Shown: one piece after another, positions 33,023-46,774 of the stretch | How the letters are laid out: each line of letters starts with the position of its first letter | Position numbering within the stretch: position 1 is the first letter of the stretch | Assembly: GCA_026120185.1 (NCBI GenBank) | Contig: JANUWF010002208.1 | Location: 3,353,501 to 3,417,500 of the forward strand | Source: Voacanga thouarsii | Lineage: Eukaryota > Streptophyta > Magnoliopsida > Gentianales > Apocynaceae | Direction: 5' to 3' | Length of the DNA: 64,000 bases | Program-made: the position numbers and the translations under genes | The notes under the pieces: model-generated | Database searches by the model: none | Told to the model about the DNA's origin: nothing | Seen by the model: the letters and a program-made list of their open reading frames with translations, nothing else

Positions 33023-34600
33023 ACATCTCATTCTATAAAAAATTTCGTCCTCGAAATTTCTAGCATCATACCCTATAATAACTCTGGATGTCTCTTCTTT
33101 ACCCATTCTTCGATTTTTCAAGTTGCATCTTGCACTCCATGCTATTTCCATAATACCTTGATCATAGGAATCTTTTTATTTCTTAATTCTTTTATACTCC
33201 TCTCCAAAATTTTTGTTGGCTTTTCTTCATAGCTCAGATTCAGGCGTAACTGTAGTGGCTTATCATTCAATATATGCCCAAGATTAAGATTGTATTTCTT
33301 GAGTTGTGACACATAAAACGCATTATGTATTCCAGTCAAACCATCAGGAAGTTCCAACCTGTAAGCTTAGGTCCAATCCTTTCAATAATTAAGAAAGGTC
33401 CTATATATCGTGCGCTCAATTTTTCACCTTTTGGATGTTTCAAAATTCCTCTACTGTGCGTAAATTTAAAAAAATATTGAGTCTCCCACTTAAAATTCAA
33501 AGTCTCTCCTTTTATTATTAGCGTAGATCTTTTGCTGACTTTATATAGCTTTCAACCATTCCTGCACCAATTTTACTTTATTACCCATTACTTGAATGCT
33601 TTTTGTTCTATCACGATTCATTGAACCACTTTCTTTCCAACCCTAGTACAATGGCCCTTCACACTTTTGCCCATATAATGCTTCAAATGGTGCCATACCT
33701 ATAGATGCTTGATAATTGTTATTATAGGCCAGTTCTACAAATGGAAGACTTTCTACCCATTGATTTCCAAAGTCTAGCACACAAGCTTGCAACATATCCT
33801 CCAAAATTCGTATCACTCTTTTTTATTGTTCGTTCATCTGTGGATATGCAACTGTACTAAAATCCAAGGTTGTCCTTAAAGGTTCTTAAAATTTATCCCA
33901 AAATCTAGAAGTAAATCTCGAATCCCGATCCAAAACAATACTTATGGGTATACCATGTAAGCTCACAACTTCTTGGGTACAAACTTGAGTTAGCTCTTCC
34001 GTGGAATATTTTACATTTAACGAAATAAAGTGAGTTGTCTTAGTCAATCAGTTCATAATCAACCAAATCATATTCTTTTGATTTTTATTGATTGGTAAGC
34101 CAGTAACAAAATCCATAGTTATACATTCTTACTTCCAATAAGGTACAGATAATAGTTAAAGTAAACCTACTGACTTCTGGTGTTTGGTCTTCACTTTTTG
34201 ACAAGTAAGGCACACGGATACATATTAAGCAATGTCTCTTTTTATTTTAGGCCACCCAAACACCTTCTTCAGATCTTAGTACATCTTTACTTCTCCAAGA
34301 TGAATGGTATATCGACTATTATAAGCTTCTCCCAAGATTTTCTTCTTTAACTCTTCAATATTGGGTACACACAACCATTCGCGAAAGTACAACATTCTGT
34401 AATCATCCACATAAAAGTCTTGGCTTCCTATTTTTATCTCTTTTTCCTTGAAATTTTTGAACTCTTGGCCATTCAATTGAGCATCTATAATTTCTTGCTT
34501 CAAATTAGGAACGATCGTTAAATTCCATAGACAAATCTTTTCATTTCCCACTTCAGCTTCTAAACATAGAACTTCTTATACTACTCGCACTTCTTACACT
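33023..34600 (-). pseudogene. Chromovirus integrase and chromodomain
   Basis: At 34276-34551 the minus strand shows the upstream junction and the start of the HHCC zinc finger (LGEAYNSRYTIHLGEVKMY), followed by CLTCQKVK, TMDFVTGLP (first Asp), and FGNQWVESLPFVELAYNNNY with YQASIGMAPFEALYG (about 33800-33660). The C-terminal chromodomain lies at about 33220-33080: a KILERSIKELRNKKIPMIKV segment and HGVQDATWKIEEWVKKRHPE. Chromodomains bias integration into heterochromatin. Just beyond, CGAGGACGAAATTTTTT (33057-33035 region) precedes the LTR, the usual chromovirus 3' end. There are many stops. Confidence 0.85.
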
Positions 34601-34734
34601 CTTAGTTGCATTAAATTCACTTTTCTACTCAATACATCCACTACCACATTAGCCTTACCAAGATGATAATTGATTGTACACTTATATTCCTTCAAAAATT
34701 CCATCCGTCTTTTCTGTCTTGAGTTTAAGTTCTT

Positions 34735-35900
34735 CTAAGTGAATATGTATTTCAAACTCTTATGGTCTGTAAATACTTCATAGTCTACTCTATACAGATA
34801 ATGTTTCCACTTCTTTAAAGCGAAAACAATGGCTATTAACTCTAAATCATGTGTGGGGTAGTTAACTTCATGTAGCCTAAATTTGCACAAAGCATAAGGA
34901 ATCACATTTATATCCTGCTTCAACATAGCTCTTAAGCCTTCTTTTAATGCATCTGTATATAACAAATAAAACTTCCCTTCCTCGGGCAAAATCAATACTG
35001 GTGCTGTTACAAGTTTCCTTTTGAATTCTTGAAAACTTTTCAACACTTATCATCCCACAGAAATGTCGCGTCTTTTTGTAAAAATCAGGTCAATGGTGAC
35101 TCTAGGGTTGAAAATCCCTTAATAAAACGTCTGTAGTACCCGGCAAATCTCAAGAAACTTCTAGTCTCTATGATATTCTCTAGTTGTTTCTAATTAGCAA
35201 TTGCTTTCACTTTTGCCGAATCCACTTTAATCCCATCCTTTGTTACTATATGCCCCAGAAATGAAATTGAATCACGCTAGAATTCACATTTGCTAAATTT
35301 AGCATAAAGATGATGTTCTCTCAACTTTTCCAATACTAACTTTAAATGTTCTTCATGTTCTTATGGACTCTTAGAATATATCAAAATATCATCAATGAAA
35401 ATCACCACGAATTTATCCAAATAAGGTTGAAAAATACTATGCATCCAATCCATGAAAGTGGCTGGAGAATTGGCTAATCTAAACAGCAACACCACAAACC
35501 TATAATGTCCATATTGTGTATTGAATACAATCTTTGGTATATCTTCTTTATGTATGTTCACCTAGGATTACCCCTGTCGTAGATCCAATTTCGAAAAGCA
35601 ACATGATTATTAAAGTTGATCAAACAATTCATCTATAAGTAGAAGAGGATACGTGTTCTTGATGGTTAAGTTATTCAACCCTCGATAATCAATACATATT
35701 TATAAGGTTCTATCCTTCTTCTTTACAAACAACATCGGAGCTTCCTAAGGCGAAGTACTAGATCTGATATACCCTTGACTCAACAACTGCTCCAATTGCT
35801 TCTTTAATTCTTTAAGTTATAATAAAGCTATCAGATATGGAGTTTTAGAAATAGGTTTTTCTCTAGGTACCAAATCGATGGTAAAATTCATATCTCAAGA
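34735..35900 (-). pseudogene. Chromovirus reverse transcriptase and RNase H
   Basis: RT copies the RNA genome; RNase H removes the RNA strand. RT at 35361-35561 reads [33 protein letters not shown] and [15 protein letters not shown]; the catalytic FIDD box (35388-35399) is intact. RNase H at 34735-35046 reads FQEFKRKLVTAPVLILPEEG, LLYTDALKEG (catalytic Asp), NYPTHDLELIAIVFALKKW and EVFTDHKSLKYIFT. The segment between is shifted and has stops. Confidence 0.88.
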
Positions 35901-35914
35901 AGAGGGTAGAGTTA

Positions 35915-36480
35915 TTAATTTATCTGAAAAAAATATCTGGGTACCTTCACCTTAACAATATTCTCCATAGAACTTTGATCCTTAGGCTTATTAATCAAAT
36001 AGGTTAAATATCCTTGATAGCCTTTCTTGAGGAATTTACGGGCCTTAGCTCCGGATATCAAGTATTTTAGCTCCTTCACCCGATTACTCTTAAATTCCAA
36101 TACATCTTTTCTAGGTCTAACAAACTGTATCACCTTATTATTATAATTAACTCGCACGTGGTACTTAGTCGACCAATCTATGTCTAGAATAAGATCATAA
36201 TCCTCAAAAGGCATGATAATCAAATCTCTCTACAGATTCTCCTTTCCTATTTTAATTGCACATTTGGGTACATATTTTCAAGCTTCAACAGACTTTCTTA
36301 AAGGTATACTCACTAGCAAAGTGTAAGGTAGTTCTAGCCCATTTCACCCCATATGGCATGCAAAATCTTTATTTACATAAGAATGAGTAGAGCCAGGTTC
36401 AACTAATACATATACTCTATAGTCTTAAATAGTGAGCATACCTTCAACAACAATAGGATCCATTTCCAACTCATTTTATC
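35915..36480 (-). pseudogene. Chromovirus aspartic protease
   Basis: The minus strand reads VLVEPGSTHSYVNKDFACHM at about 36410-36350, where plant elements normally have VLVDPGSTHSY-like sequence, so the catalytic Asp appears replaced by Glu. It continues with DYDLILDIDWSTKYHVRVNY (36200-36140), GNRVKELKYLISGAKAR-type sequence and the RT-linking VNKPKD-like segment at 35915-36223. Frame breaks are present. Confidence 0.75.
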
Positions 36481-36599
36481 CATTACAAACACCTTTGCTT
36501 TCATGTGTGGCTTTGGACGAGTTTCTCCATTGTTTATACTATTCCCTTCATCAACTTTATTCACTGATGGATTGGGATTGCTTTAGGTAACCTGTTGCA

Positions 36600-38340
36600 A
36601 CTTTGAACATATGTTCCTTAAGTGAGTGGAATCTCTGCAGTTATATAACATCTTCGATGATTATTCTTATTCCAACAATCCCTTTCCATGTGTCCTCTTC
36701 TTCCACACAAATGACAAACCATTTCCTGCAAATTATTCCCAGTCGAAGTGGTTCAAGTTTGCTTTCCTTTGTTATTCTACTGTTGCCCCAACGGCCTCTT
36801 AGCAGGAAATTTCTTGACAAGTGGTGCAACTTTACTTAAAAATTTATTTTTATTCTCATTTTTTGTTCTAGTCGCAGCATCAATAGCAGTCGAGTAAGTT
36901 ATTGGTGGAAAAAGAGCCAATGCTCTTCTCAATTCTGGTCTTAATTCTTTTATAAATTGGCGAGCACGATTCTACTCAGTGTCAATCAAACAACAACAAT
37001 CCTTCAACAACTTGTTAAATTGTGCTACATACTGTGCCACATCATGTCCTTTTGCTTCAAAATTTGAAACTTATCTTTATGTTTCTCAGCTATCCACTAT
37101 AATATAGGAGTTGCAATGTTAAACACGACACGCTAACATGACATGAAAACGACATGGTTATAGAGGTTAGGGTTGGAGTTTCGCGGGTTCAGATCGACTG
37201 TTTAACTTTAAACGTGTTTGGGTTATAAACGGATTCAACCCGCGAACCCATTTAACTTTTTTTTTAATACTTATATTTAATACTTTTTGTAATATCCTAT
37301 AAATTTCACTATAGAAAAATAGATAATTTAATTTTATCACGTGAATTAATTGAATATAAAAAAGGAGACACCTACTAAGAAGGCTTCATATGTATCAAAC
37401 ATTAATGTCAATGTCATTTGAAATTTGCTAGATCTTCAATGTATTAAGTAAATTGGACATTTTTTATTTTTAATTTTAAGATTAAGCCTTATAAATTTAT
37501 TGAGATCTCTAGATATTTAGTTGGATTGTTTGTTATTTTATTTTCTATTTAAGACTTTATGGGTTTTTTTATTGGTTGTTTTAATTTTATATGGTTTGAT
37601 TTGATTTTTTAAAATTTTTTTGTATAATGGCTGGACAGGTTAGCAGGTTTACTAGGTATTCGGGTTGGCAGGTTTACTAATTATCTATTTAATTTTTGTG
37701 TCTAATCGTGTCGTGTCGTATCAATCTATTTATTAATCGTGTCATGTTCGAGTTATAAAAATTAGACACGTTTATTAATCGGGTCATGCTTGGGTTAGCA
37801 TGTCGTATATAATTATTTCAAATTGACACGACCCGCCAATACAACACGATTGCCACCCCTACTCAGAATACAGTTACAAAAATATTCCAGCTTCACTCCT
37901 CTCTATTTTGCTTCCATACTTTCTAGATTCTTGTCCACCAATCTTTTGCCGGCTCTCGTAGACAAAAAGCTATAAACTTTACCATTCTCTTTTCTGAATA
38001 CTTCAGAGTTTGGAAGATGTCCTCCATACTTTCAAGCCACAACTCTGCTTTTCGGTCCTGTTTAGCTTCTCTTAAGAAAATACAAGGCTGAAATTTCAAA
38101 AATCACTCCAATGCTTCATCATCACTCCCAGTTCTTTCTTCTCCGTTAAATTTTATAGTATCTCTGACATCTTCCCAAAATCTTGAGTGCAGTAACTTCT
38201 TTAGTTCCTTCCACTACAATAGCTTCTTTACTTAATGGAGGATTTTCCATAGGATTGGCTCTTTGGGTTGGCTGATCCACAGTTGAGGCACCTCTATTAT
38301 TGCGTATAGTAGCGTGAGTTCTCAGAGGCATTTTCACATC
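36600..38340 (-). pseudogene. Chromovirus gag with CCHC knuckle
   Basis: Gag forms the particle shell. The N-terminal start is MKMPLRTHATIRNNRGAS (38337 on). The central capsid segment reads DVAQYVAQFNKLLKDCCCLI and RARQFIKELRPELRRALALF (about 37060-36900). A complete zinc knuckle CHLCGRRGHMERDC (C-X2-C-X4-H-X4-C) lies at about 36715-36674. A hAT-like insertion splits gag at 37105-37861, and stops are present. Confidence 0.82.
37105..37861. mobile_element. hAT-like non-autonomous element
   Basis: The left end taggagttgcaatgttaaac and the reverse complement of the right end (taggggtggcaatcgtgttg) are imperfect terminal inverted repeats of the TAGGGGTGGCAA type known from plant hAT elements. 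Subterminal copies of cgtgtcg/cgacacg words occur on both sides. Flanks (ctataata and tcagaata) agree at 5 of 8 positions, a decayed 8-bp duplication. It is 757 bp with no coding sequence. Confidence 0.7.
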
Positions 38341-38492
38341 ATTAATATAATAATTTCAACTTCCATAGGGCTAAGATGTTTTTATGTATGCATATTGTGC
38401 TCTTGTTATGTAACAAGATAAATATATATGCAAAACACATAGCATAAGAAAACATAACAAAACATGCATAACGAAACATCAAATATTCTATT
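38341..38492 (-). other. Chromovirus leader, part before copia-2
   Basis: AT-rich untranslated leader between gag and the copia-2 insertion; it continues at 57241-57486. Confidence 0.5.
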
Positions 38493-41400
38493 GGATTTCA
38501 ATCATACAAAAACAGTTAATGCACAACGGAAATTAAATTGAAGTCCACTCAAATGAATCATTCGTATGTAATTAAATGGGTCAAGAGAGGAAATAAAAAT
38601 TTGTTTCCTTGAAAACGTAGTTTTAAAATTTTCTCTTCACATGTGAAACTCTTTTGAGAATTGTTTGAGTCATAAACCACCAAATTCCTAAATAGAAATT
38701 TCTCTAATATTGATCCACACGAGGATGTATTCAAGAACCACCAAAATTTTTCTACAAGAAAATTTTATATATAGGCCACTAGGGTTTTTAATTTTTGGAG
38801 AGGAAAAGTAATTTAGAATATGCTATTTTATTTTGTTTTCTATTTTTCCTAGTTGAGGAAATCTTTTTTTCCCAACCCCTCTAACAGAGGACAACAACAT
38901 CATATGTTTATTTGCTTGACCGTCTTCAGGAAAAATAGAAACCTATGTAAGTTTCCTAAATCCTTTAGGAAAAAAACTAATAGCCCCTTCCCTTTTTTTT
39001 TTTTTTTTTTCTTGGTCAAAACTACACATAGAACAATTCGATGTTTTTCTATGTATCCATGTTTTCTAAGACATATAGGAAAAAATCAAAAAATAAAACT
39101 TTTCGTCATGGGCTTACACTTTAGAAATTACAATTAAGCCTATTAGGTTTTACTAATTGCAATTTTCCAAAATAATTATAACACTTTATAATTAACCCAT
39201 AATAATTATTTTTTCTCATAAATTAACCCTATAATATTATCAAATAATATCTTGAGTACTAATTCCTCTATTGTGTATGACCTATTAGGTTTTATGGTCA
39301 TTGGTAGCTAATATGAATTAATTCTATCACAATAGAAATAATAATCCTTTTATAATTAGAATTAACTAATTAATTTTTAATTTTTTTAATTAATAAATTC
39401 ATATTTAGAAGATCATGAGTGGTATCTAACAATGCATCATGACCACCCAAAAGTCCAGAAAGTCAAGTGACTTGACATGAACCTTTCAAGAGTAAAATAT
39501 CAGTGCAATAAACTCCTTTCATCATACTATATCTCATTCGATTTTAGAGTTTGGAACTAGTGTCAACTCTTACTATAATATAATTAATTCTAACTTGAAT
39601 TTATTAGTACTTGTTCCAAAATCCATTACTCAACATATATATCAATTGAAACTATTTCCAATACGTAGTCGTTTTGGCCAAGGACTTCTCGAGTAATAAT
39701 TCTATATAAGTGGTTGTGAGATATACGCCCCCTATTATTAAGAGTGATGAATCTTTTATTGACTCTCTCAACTACTTGTTTTTGCTTTACGTTATACCCA
39801 ATATTCATTCTATAGGCAGCCTCAGATGAGACTCCAAATATTAGAATCAAAGTACAATGCTAAATAAACAAAGTATCTTAGAAATCTTAAGTCTAGGGAT
39901 ACTTGTACATTGCTATAATGAAATTCTATCACTGGCACTAAATAGTTATCCACGTGATTATCTCATAATTAGGTCAACCAATAAACTTGTTCACATAATA
40001 AGCATCCACGTATTAACTTTAAGTATCACAATACTAACAGATGTGAATGTTGGAATGTATGTCCAAAATAGACTATGCATTTCTGTATTTTGGATATTAA
40101 TAAAAGTTTCATTCATTAATAATTGTTTGTTTACATATATTGACATTAAGGTCTAAATGTATTGGTAAATAATTTATGTGATTGGGTCATGCTTTCACAG
40201 TAAGATGTAGATTATGGGCTACTAACGTATAAGTGAAAAATTATTCTTGATCGATTGATAGAGTTGGGCACTTCATCAAGGTTTAGATTATTATACTATA
40301 GTTTCTAAATGGGGAATGGTTTACCTTTAATCAGTGAGAAGTCCACTCACACCAATAGTGTAAGCGTATTTGGAATATGTAAAACTGGACCACACGATAA
40401 TTATATTTATAAAAGTACTAAAATAAATAAAAATTAATTTATTATAGTTACTGCGTGGACGAGTACCCTAAGATACTTGAATATAAGTCGGTGGTCTGGT
40501 TAAGTTGGAGTTATACACTTTGATGTACGTTGAGTGAGGTCTTATCACAAGGCCAATAACTATATACGTTGAGTATATGACTTTAATTAATTAAAACAGG
40601 TTTATACAATAAAATTTATATGATTCATTACGTGAGAAAAATCATCTCTTGTGATTGTTCGAGATAATCTAAATAATTTAGGGCCCTGAGAAACATGACT
40701 ACATATGTATACTTTTGGGTAGCTCCCCATGATAAGTGGATATATATTGGAAGTTGTGGATTATCAGATTAGCTATCAAATGATGGTAGTTATCATTGAG
40801 AAAGGTGTTAGTGCATATTTTCAATCTCAATGATGGGTGTTATGTAGAGGGATATTTTTGTCATTTTACTTGTAAATTGAAGATACTGCACTTGCAATAT
40901 TATTCTCGGGGTTAATATTTCTATATGATGATAAATAGAATATTTAAAATGACAAAATATAACTATTTGTTAGTAGGAGTATTTTGATCATTTTAGTAGT
41001 CAAGAATAATATGTCTTTTGGTCTCTAGAGTAGCTCAAATAACCTTAGTAAATTTATTTATTATATGGGCTTATTGGAAGAATTTATTATTGGAAGAATT
41101 ATTCTAGGAGTCCAATTAATTATTTATTTAGGCTAGAATAATTAATTCAACTAATTAATTAATTATCTTAAATAATTTTATATTAGGTCTAAGTGGATGA
41201 ATTAATTAACAAAAGAGCTAATTTAATTAGTCATTGGCTAATTAAGAAAAACCCTGATCCATTAGGGTTTGTGTGGGAAGGCTACAAGTTTAGAAACCTA
41301 GAGTAGCTGCTACACAAGAAAAGGAAAAGGAAATAAAAGAAAAAGGAAGCAGTCGGTTAGTTTTAGAGAGGAAAAAAGAAAGCTGGTTTTTTTTTTTCAT

Positions 41401-42163
41401 ATATAAAAGGCTTCACGGGTGACTTTAAAAAAGGGGTTGATAGACTTTGAAATACACATGAACAGCAGCTTTCGTCTTTTTCCAAAAAACAAAACCAAGG
41501 CCGCTGTTTTCTTGTCGTTTTTCCTTTAACATTTTAGCTCTTCTATTTTTCCTCCAATCTTTTTCACTCTAATTCTACTTTCACCAATAGAGGTTTATAG
41601 AGATTGGAAAATACTCTGAAAGGTCAAGAGCTGGTAAATGTGGCAAGTGTTTGATGCAAAGAAGTCGATGGTTAGTTGGCATTCTTGCAGAACAAGTGAA
41701 TGTTTCCAGTACAAGAAGCACCGTCGAACCTTATTCCAACTCTGATTGTTCAATTTAAATGCCCTAAAAGTAAGTGTTCCTAAACTTTGGCTCGGAAAAA
41801 ATTTTAATTTGCTATCTTCCGCTGTGTATTTATTTTCTCGCGGTCCTTCAGTAAAAATCACCGCTTAATCAAATCAAGAAATATAACACGTGCTAGTGTT
41901 TACGTATTAATGATGTCCTATCTCATTAATACTATAACTAGAGATAATTTAAGTATAAGTACTGTATAGTGTATTAGAATCTCACATTATGATCTCTATC
42001 ATAAATTTTCTAATACTATACTATGTGCTTGAGATTTTATCTAACAGTTTTATACACATATACGTGAAATGATTAATTAAACTGAAAGATAAAGAATGTC
42101 TTTTATTAATATATATGTCATACACAATATACAACTAATTACCTCTAGGGTATAATATTAACA
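38493..42163 (-). repeat. copia-2 3' LTR with nested solo LTR
   Basis: Aligns with 55360-57240, including long shared stretches around 39040-40040 (for example tcctctattgtgt and ttctcgagtaataatt). It is interrupted at 40048-41850 and ends ggtataatattaaca at 42163. Confidence 0.88.
40048..41850 (+). mobile_element. Copia-type solo LTR (family S, copy 1)
   Basis: Starts tgttggaatgtatgtcc and ends gcggtccttca (1,803 bp), with a target duplication gtgaa / gtaaa (40043-40047, 41851-41855). The empty site exists in the other copia-2 LTR near 56921 (gatgtgagaatcaccgc). It shares landmarks with 44903-46769 and the minus-strand copy at 60417-62371: tttcacagtaag, ccactcac, tttaggtta, and ggccctgagaaacatga. 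It contains no coding sequence. Confidence 0.88.
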
Positions 42164-44323
42164 AACTCCTACTTGTACTAGAGTCAATCATCTGTATCGA
42201 ATACCAAATAACTCAACATGCCTATCATGTTTCTTCTAAGGTAGCGCCTCAGTGAGTGGGTCCGCTATATTCTCATCTGTAGAAACTCTCTCTATCTTTA
42301 CGCCCTTTCTACCTATAATCTCTCGGATCAAGTGATAGTGTCTTAGTACGTGTTCGGATTGCTAGTGAAATTGTAATTCCTTTGCTTGTGCAATGACCCC
42401 ATTGTAATCATAATACAAAAGTATTGGATCGAAAATGCTAAGGACCACTACTAGTTTTGTCACGAACTTCTTGATCCAAACTACTTTTTAGCTACTTCAG
42501 AAGAGGGTACGTACTCATCTTCAGTCGTCGAGTCGGCAATAGTCTCTTATTTGGAACTTTTTCAACTTATTGCCCCTCTACTTAACGTAAATACATAGTC
42601 TAATTGTGATTTAAAATCATCCTTATTAGACTGAAAACTGTTATTAGTATACTCTTTTAATTTCAATCACTTTCTCCATATACTAAGAATATATCCTTAA
42701 TCATTTGCAATTACTTAAAGATATTCTTTACAGCCACCCAATGACCCTCTCCAGGGTTAGATTCGTATCTATTTATAAAGCTAAGAGCACAAGATATATT
42801 GGGCCTAGTACATATCACAGCATACATGATAGATTCAATTGTCGAGGCATATGAAATTCTACTCATGTGATCTTTTTCAACTTATGTCTTAGGAGACATC
42901 GACTTTAAAAGGCTTACCACATGAGACATGGGTAAGAATCCTTTTTTGGATTGATCTATGCTGAACCTCTTCAACACTTAGTCTATTTATGTTGACTGTG
43001 AAAGACCGAACAATCTTCTTAATTTATCTCTATAGATCCTTGTTCCCATAATATAACCTTCTCTAAGGTCTTTCATAGAAAACTTCTTAGATAACTAATT
43101 CTTCACAGATTGAAGAACCGAAACATCATTTCCTATTAGTAATATGTCATCTACATAAAGTAATAGAAAACGACTGCACTCCTGCCAACTTTCTTGTATA
43201 CACAAGGTTTATTTAGGTTTTGAATATAACCAAATTCTTTAATTGTTTTATCACAACAGATGTTCCAACTCCTAAAAGCTTGCTTAAGTCCATAAATAAA
43301 CTTTTGCAACTTACACACTTTTATACTATCTTTGGATGTGAAACCCCCAGATTGTGTCATATACATTTCTTCAATTAGGTTTCTTTTTAAGAAAGCTATT
43401 TTCACATTCATTTACCAGACCTCATAATCATAATGGACGGCAAGTGGTAAGAGTATCCTTTTAGATTTTAACATAACAACTAGCGAGAAAGTTTCATTAT
43501 AGTCAATACCATATTGTTGACGATAACTTTTAGCAACCAAACGTGTTTTATAGATAACTACGTTACCATCTATGTCAGTTTTCTTTTTGAAAACCTATTT
43601 GCACCTAAAAGTTTGCTTCCTTCGGGTGAATCCACCAATGTCTATACTTGGTTGACATATATGGAATTCATTTCTGACTTCATAGCCTCAAGCCATTTAT
43701 CATATTCTGAACTATTCAAAACATTCTTGTAAGTAATATGCTCATTTTCATCTATAAGCAATATGTCATTATGGTCACTTATGAGAAATCCATATCTCTC
43801 AGGTATCACACATATCCTACTCGACCTACAAGGTTCTTGTGTAGATGAAGATTCATCTATTGAGCCATGTTTGTTTATTCTTCTTGAACTTCACTAAGTT
43901 CAACTTTACTCCTATTGTCCCCTTTAAGCATATGCTCCTTCTCTAAGAAGATAATATGTTTTGAAATAAATTTTTTTTAGAAGGGAGATAGAAATAATAT
44001 CCGAATAATTCTTTTAGACATCCAACAAATAAATACTTATCAGACTTACTATCTAGTTTGTTTGACTACAGCCTTTTAACAAAGGTAGGGCAACCCTATA
44101 TTCTCATGTGAGATAACTTTGATCTTTTACCAAAGAATAACTCAAGTAGGGTAGTATCAACTATTTTTTACAAAATACTGTTTAGTATATAAATAGCAGT
44201 CTCCATGCATATCTCCAAAATAATTTTGGTAAGTCTACAAAGCCATCATAGTCCGTACCATGTCTAGAAGGGTCGATTCTTTCTCTTAGATACACCATTA
44301 TGTTGAAGTGTATATAGTGGAGT
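42164..44323 (-). pseudogene. copia-2 RT, RNase H and integrase C-terminus
   Basis: Reading the minus strand downward, 44323-44000 gives the integrase end (LELFFGKRSKLSHMRI, then NKLDSKSDKYLFVG). 43411-43151 gives RT (NVKIAFLKRNLIEEMYMTQS, then KLQKFIYGLKQAFRSWN). The polymerase box YVDD is at 43157-43146, followed by ILLIGND. Near 42545-42490 is the RNase H segment ADSTTEDEYVPSSE. Stops and shifts are frequent. The integrase is cut at 44324 by the nested gypsy element and continues at 51733. Confidence 0.85.
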
Positions 44324-44328
44324 CCATT

Positions 44329-44902
44329 TGATATGATCTTTGGAAGGTCCAACAAGGTAGATTAAACTCAAGATCAAGAAACCTACCAAACTTACACACA
44401 AGAACACCAAAATGCAAAAAAAATTAACATTCTTGTGATAATATAAATCTATTCTACTTCAAAGACACCTTAACACATTAATCTAACTAGAGATTAGAAC
44501 ATCAAGACAGGAATTTGAAGGTACCTAACTCAATCCTATCAAACACATTAAGTAACCTAACACATAGAATAGAGATGAAGTTTAGATCATCCTTTAAGAT
44601 TTAGAGACAAGCTCAAATGTATGACTAAATCCTTTGATTTAGTCTTGATATTTGATGGACATCACCCCAGAGGATCACCCTCAAGAACTCTCCTTTTAGA
44701 GAGAAAAATCTGATTTCTCCTTCCCAAAATAACAAAGTTCTGATTATAATGTTATAATAGGGTATTTATAGTCCCCCAGCATAACCTAACTAATTAATAA
44801 ACTAATTATGGAATTAGGTGGCCTTGTTTTTTTTCCTTAATACAAGTATTGAGGCCCTATTACATACTTTAAAATAAGTAAAAACGTAATAAAAGTTGTG
44901 GG
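44329..44902 (-). repeat. Gypsy derivative 3' LTR, first part
   Basis: Matches 50566-51137 (tccaacaaggtagattaaac, gatcaagaaacctaccaaac and others). Cut at 44902 by the solo LTR; target gtggg at 44898-44902 and 46770-46774. Confidence 0.88.
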
Positions 44903-46283
44903 TGTTGGGAAATATGCCCTCTTAACCTAGGTTTCTGATATAAAAATCGAATGTTTTAATAAAATAATTTATTTTCAGAAATTGTTTGTGAATTTATATT
45001 TTTATTTGTGCACAATTACGTTTAGAAAAGACTCATTGTATTTAAGTAAGTGGTCCACGTGAATGGAGGTCTTTCACAGTAAGGTATGGATTACGGGTTA
45101 CTTAACACATAACATTTGTTCTTAACCGATTGATGAGAATGAGAATCTCATCATATTTAGGTTATTATGTTGTGAATTTCAAATGAGGAATTGTTTACCT
45201 TTAGCCAGTGAGTAGTCCACTCACTTCATGACATAAGCGTATTTCGAATACGTAGAACAGGACCTGTAGTAGTGGTTTCTTAAAAGTACTATATGGTAGA
45301 AACCTAGACTACTACTGTTACAGCGTGGACTAGTACTCTACGACTTGAGTTTGAGTTGGTGGTCTGATGAAGCTAGAAGCATGTACTTTGATATGCTATA
45401 GTTGATGTTCTATCGTAGGGTCAATATACTTGCATGTTGGATATGTATGACTAGTTAGTTAAGACAGACTTGTACAAAATAGTTTCTATACTATATCGCC
45501 CCTTGTGGTTGTCTGAATGATCTAAATATTCAAGGCCCTGGGAAACATGATTTGGATGTTTGCTTTAGAGTAGCTCCCTTAGAAAGCGGAAACAATTCAG
45601 GAAGTCGGGAATTATTGGACTAGAGGCCTAAGGATGGTAGATATCATTTAGAGAGGTGTTAGAACACTTCTTCCTCTCTAAATGTACGACGATGTATAGA
45701 GGAGTATTTTAGTCATTACACCTGTAGGTCGGAGACTTTACTAACGCAGCATTATCCTCGAGGTCAATATTTTCTTATGATGATATTAAGAAATATTTAA
45801 AATATGGAATACAGTTATTTATATGGCAAGGGTATTTTGGTCATTTTAGTAGCCAAGGCGGTGTGTCTTTTAGTCCCCAATATAGACCGTGAGTCCTAAT
45901 TAAATACAGGCTAAGGAATTGATCTTAAATTAAATGAAATTTATTTTATTTAAGTAGCATGATTTAATTATTAGGTTAGAATAAAATAAAGGTCCATGGA
46001 GAGAAAGAATTAATTAAATTAGTTTAGTAGATTAATTAATTATTCAAGGCTTTGACCTAGTTTAAATAATTAAAAATTAACCTAGGACTAAACTAATATA
46101 GGCTTATTAATTGGACTAGTTTATTTAGGCTGAAAATTTAATTATTAATTGGGCCATTTATGTGGTTCTAATTAGAATAATTAATTAAGCCCAAAAGATT
46201 AAACTAAGAGTCCAATGACCCAATCCAGTTTAACCTAGGGTTTTATTTAAGTCAAATAGGAGGATTGGAGACAATTTTGTTGT

Positions 46284-46320
<37 letters not shown>

Positions 46321-46769
46321 TCTCTCTCTCTCTCTCTCTGAGAGACGGCTTCTTCTCTGTGAAAATAGCTAGACGTCTCTCTCTCTCTCTCTCTCATTTT
46401 CTCCAGAGAAGTTCTTTAGCCTTGTTAATTGTTCACCAAACGAAATTAGGCAGGCCATATTCTAGAAGATTGAGAGTTTGGCGTTCACCTATATGCAAAA
46501 ACGGAGTAGGAGACTTGCAGCAATGGCACTAGAGGTTTCAACTAGTGCACCTACCCCGATTGCGCACATTCTGGTCTAGCCAATTCTTAGAACGAGGAAA
46601 AGAGGAATTTTTTTAAACCTCAAAATTCGTACAGAGCACGACCGGTGCCGGCTAGGGCTGTCGGAGCTGGCGTCGACTCTGTTCGGTTCACCTATTCTTG
46701 AATTTTTCCAGTTTTGTTTTGTTTTTGCTTCCGCTACGTGCCTTGTGTTTTTCGTTTTTTGTGCCTTTA
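44903..46769 (+). mobile_element. Copia-type solo LTR (family S, copy 2)
   Basis: Starts tgttgggaaatatgccc and ends gtgccttta (1,867 bp), with a perfect 5-bp duplication gtggg. The same family as 40048-41850. It carries an AC microsatellite (about 46284-46318) running into CT arrays (46319-46340 and 46376-46396), close to where family copies have pyrimidine-rich leader sequence. No gene. Confidence 0.9.
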
Positions 46770-46774
46770 GTGGG

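Noticed and set aside
33023..38340. Endogenous pararetrovirus (caulimovirid) origin of the RT
   Set aside because: Integrase, chromodomain, long LTRs and a tRNA-Met primer site at the LTR show a chromovirus; no movement protein was seen.
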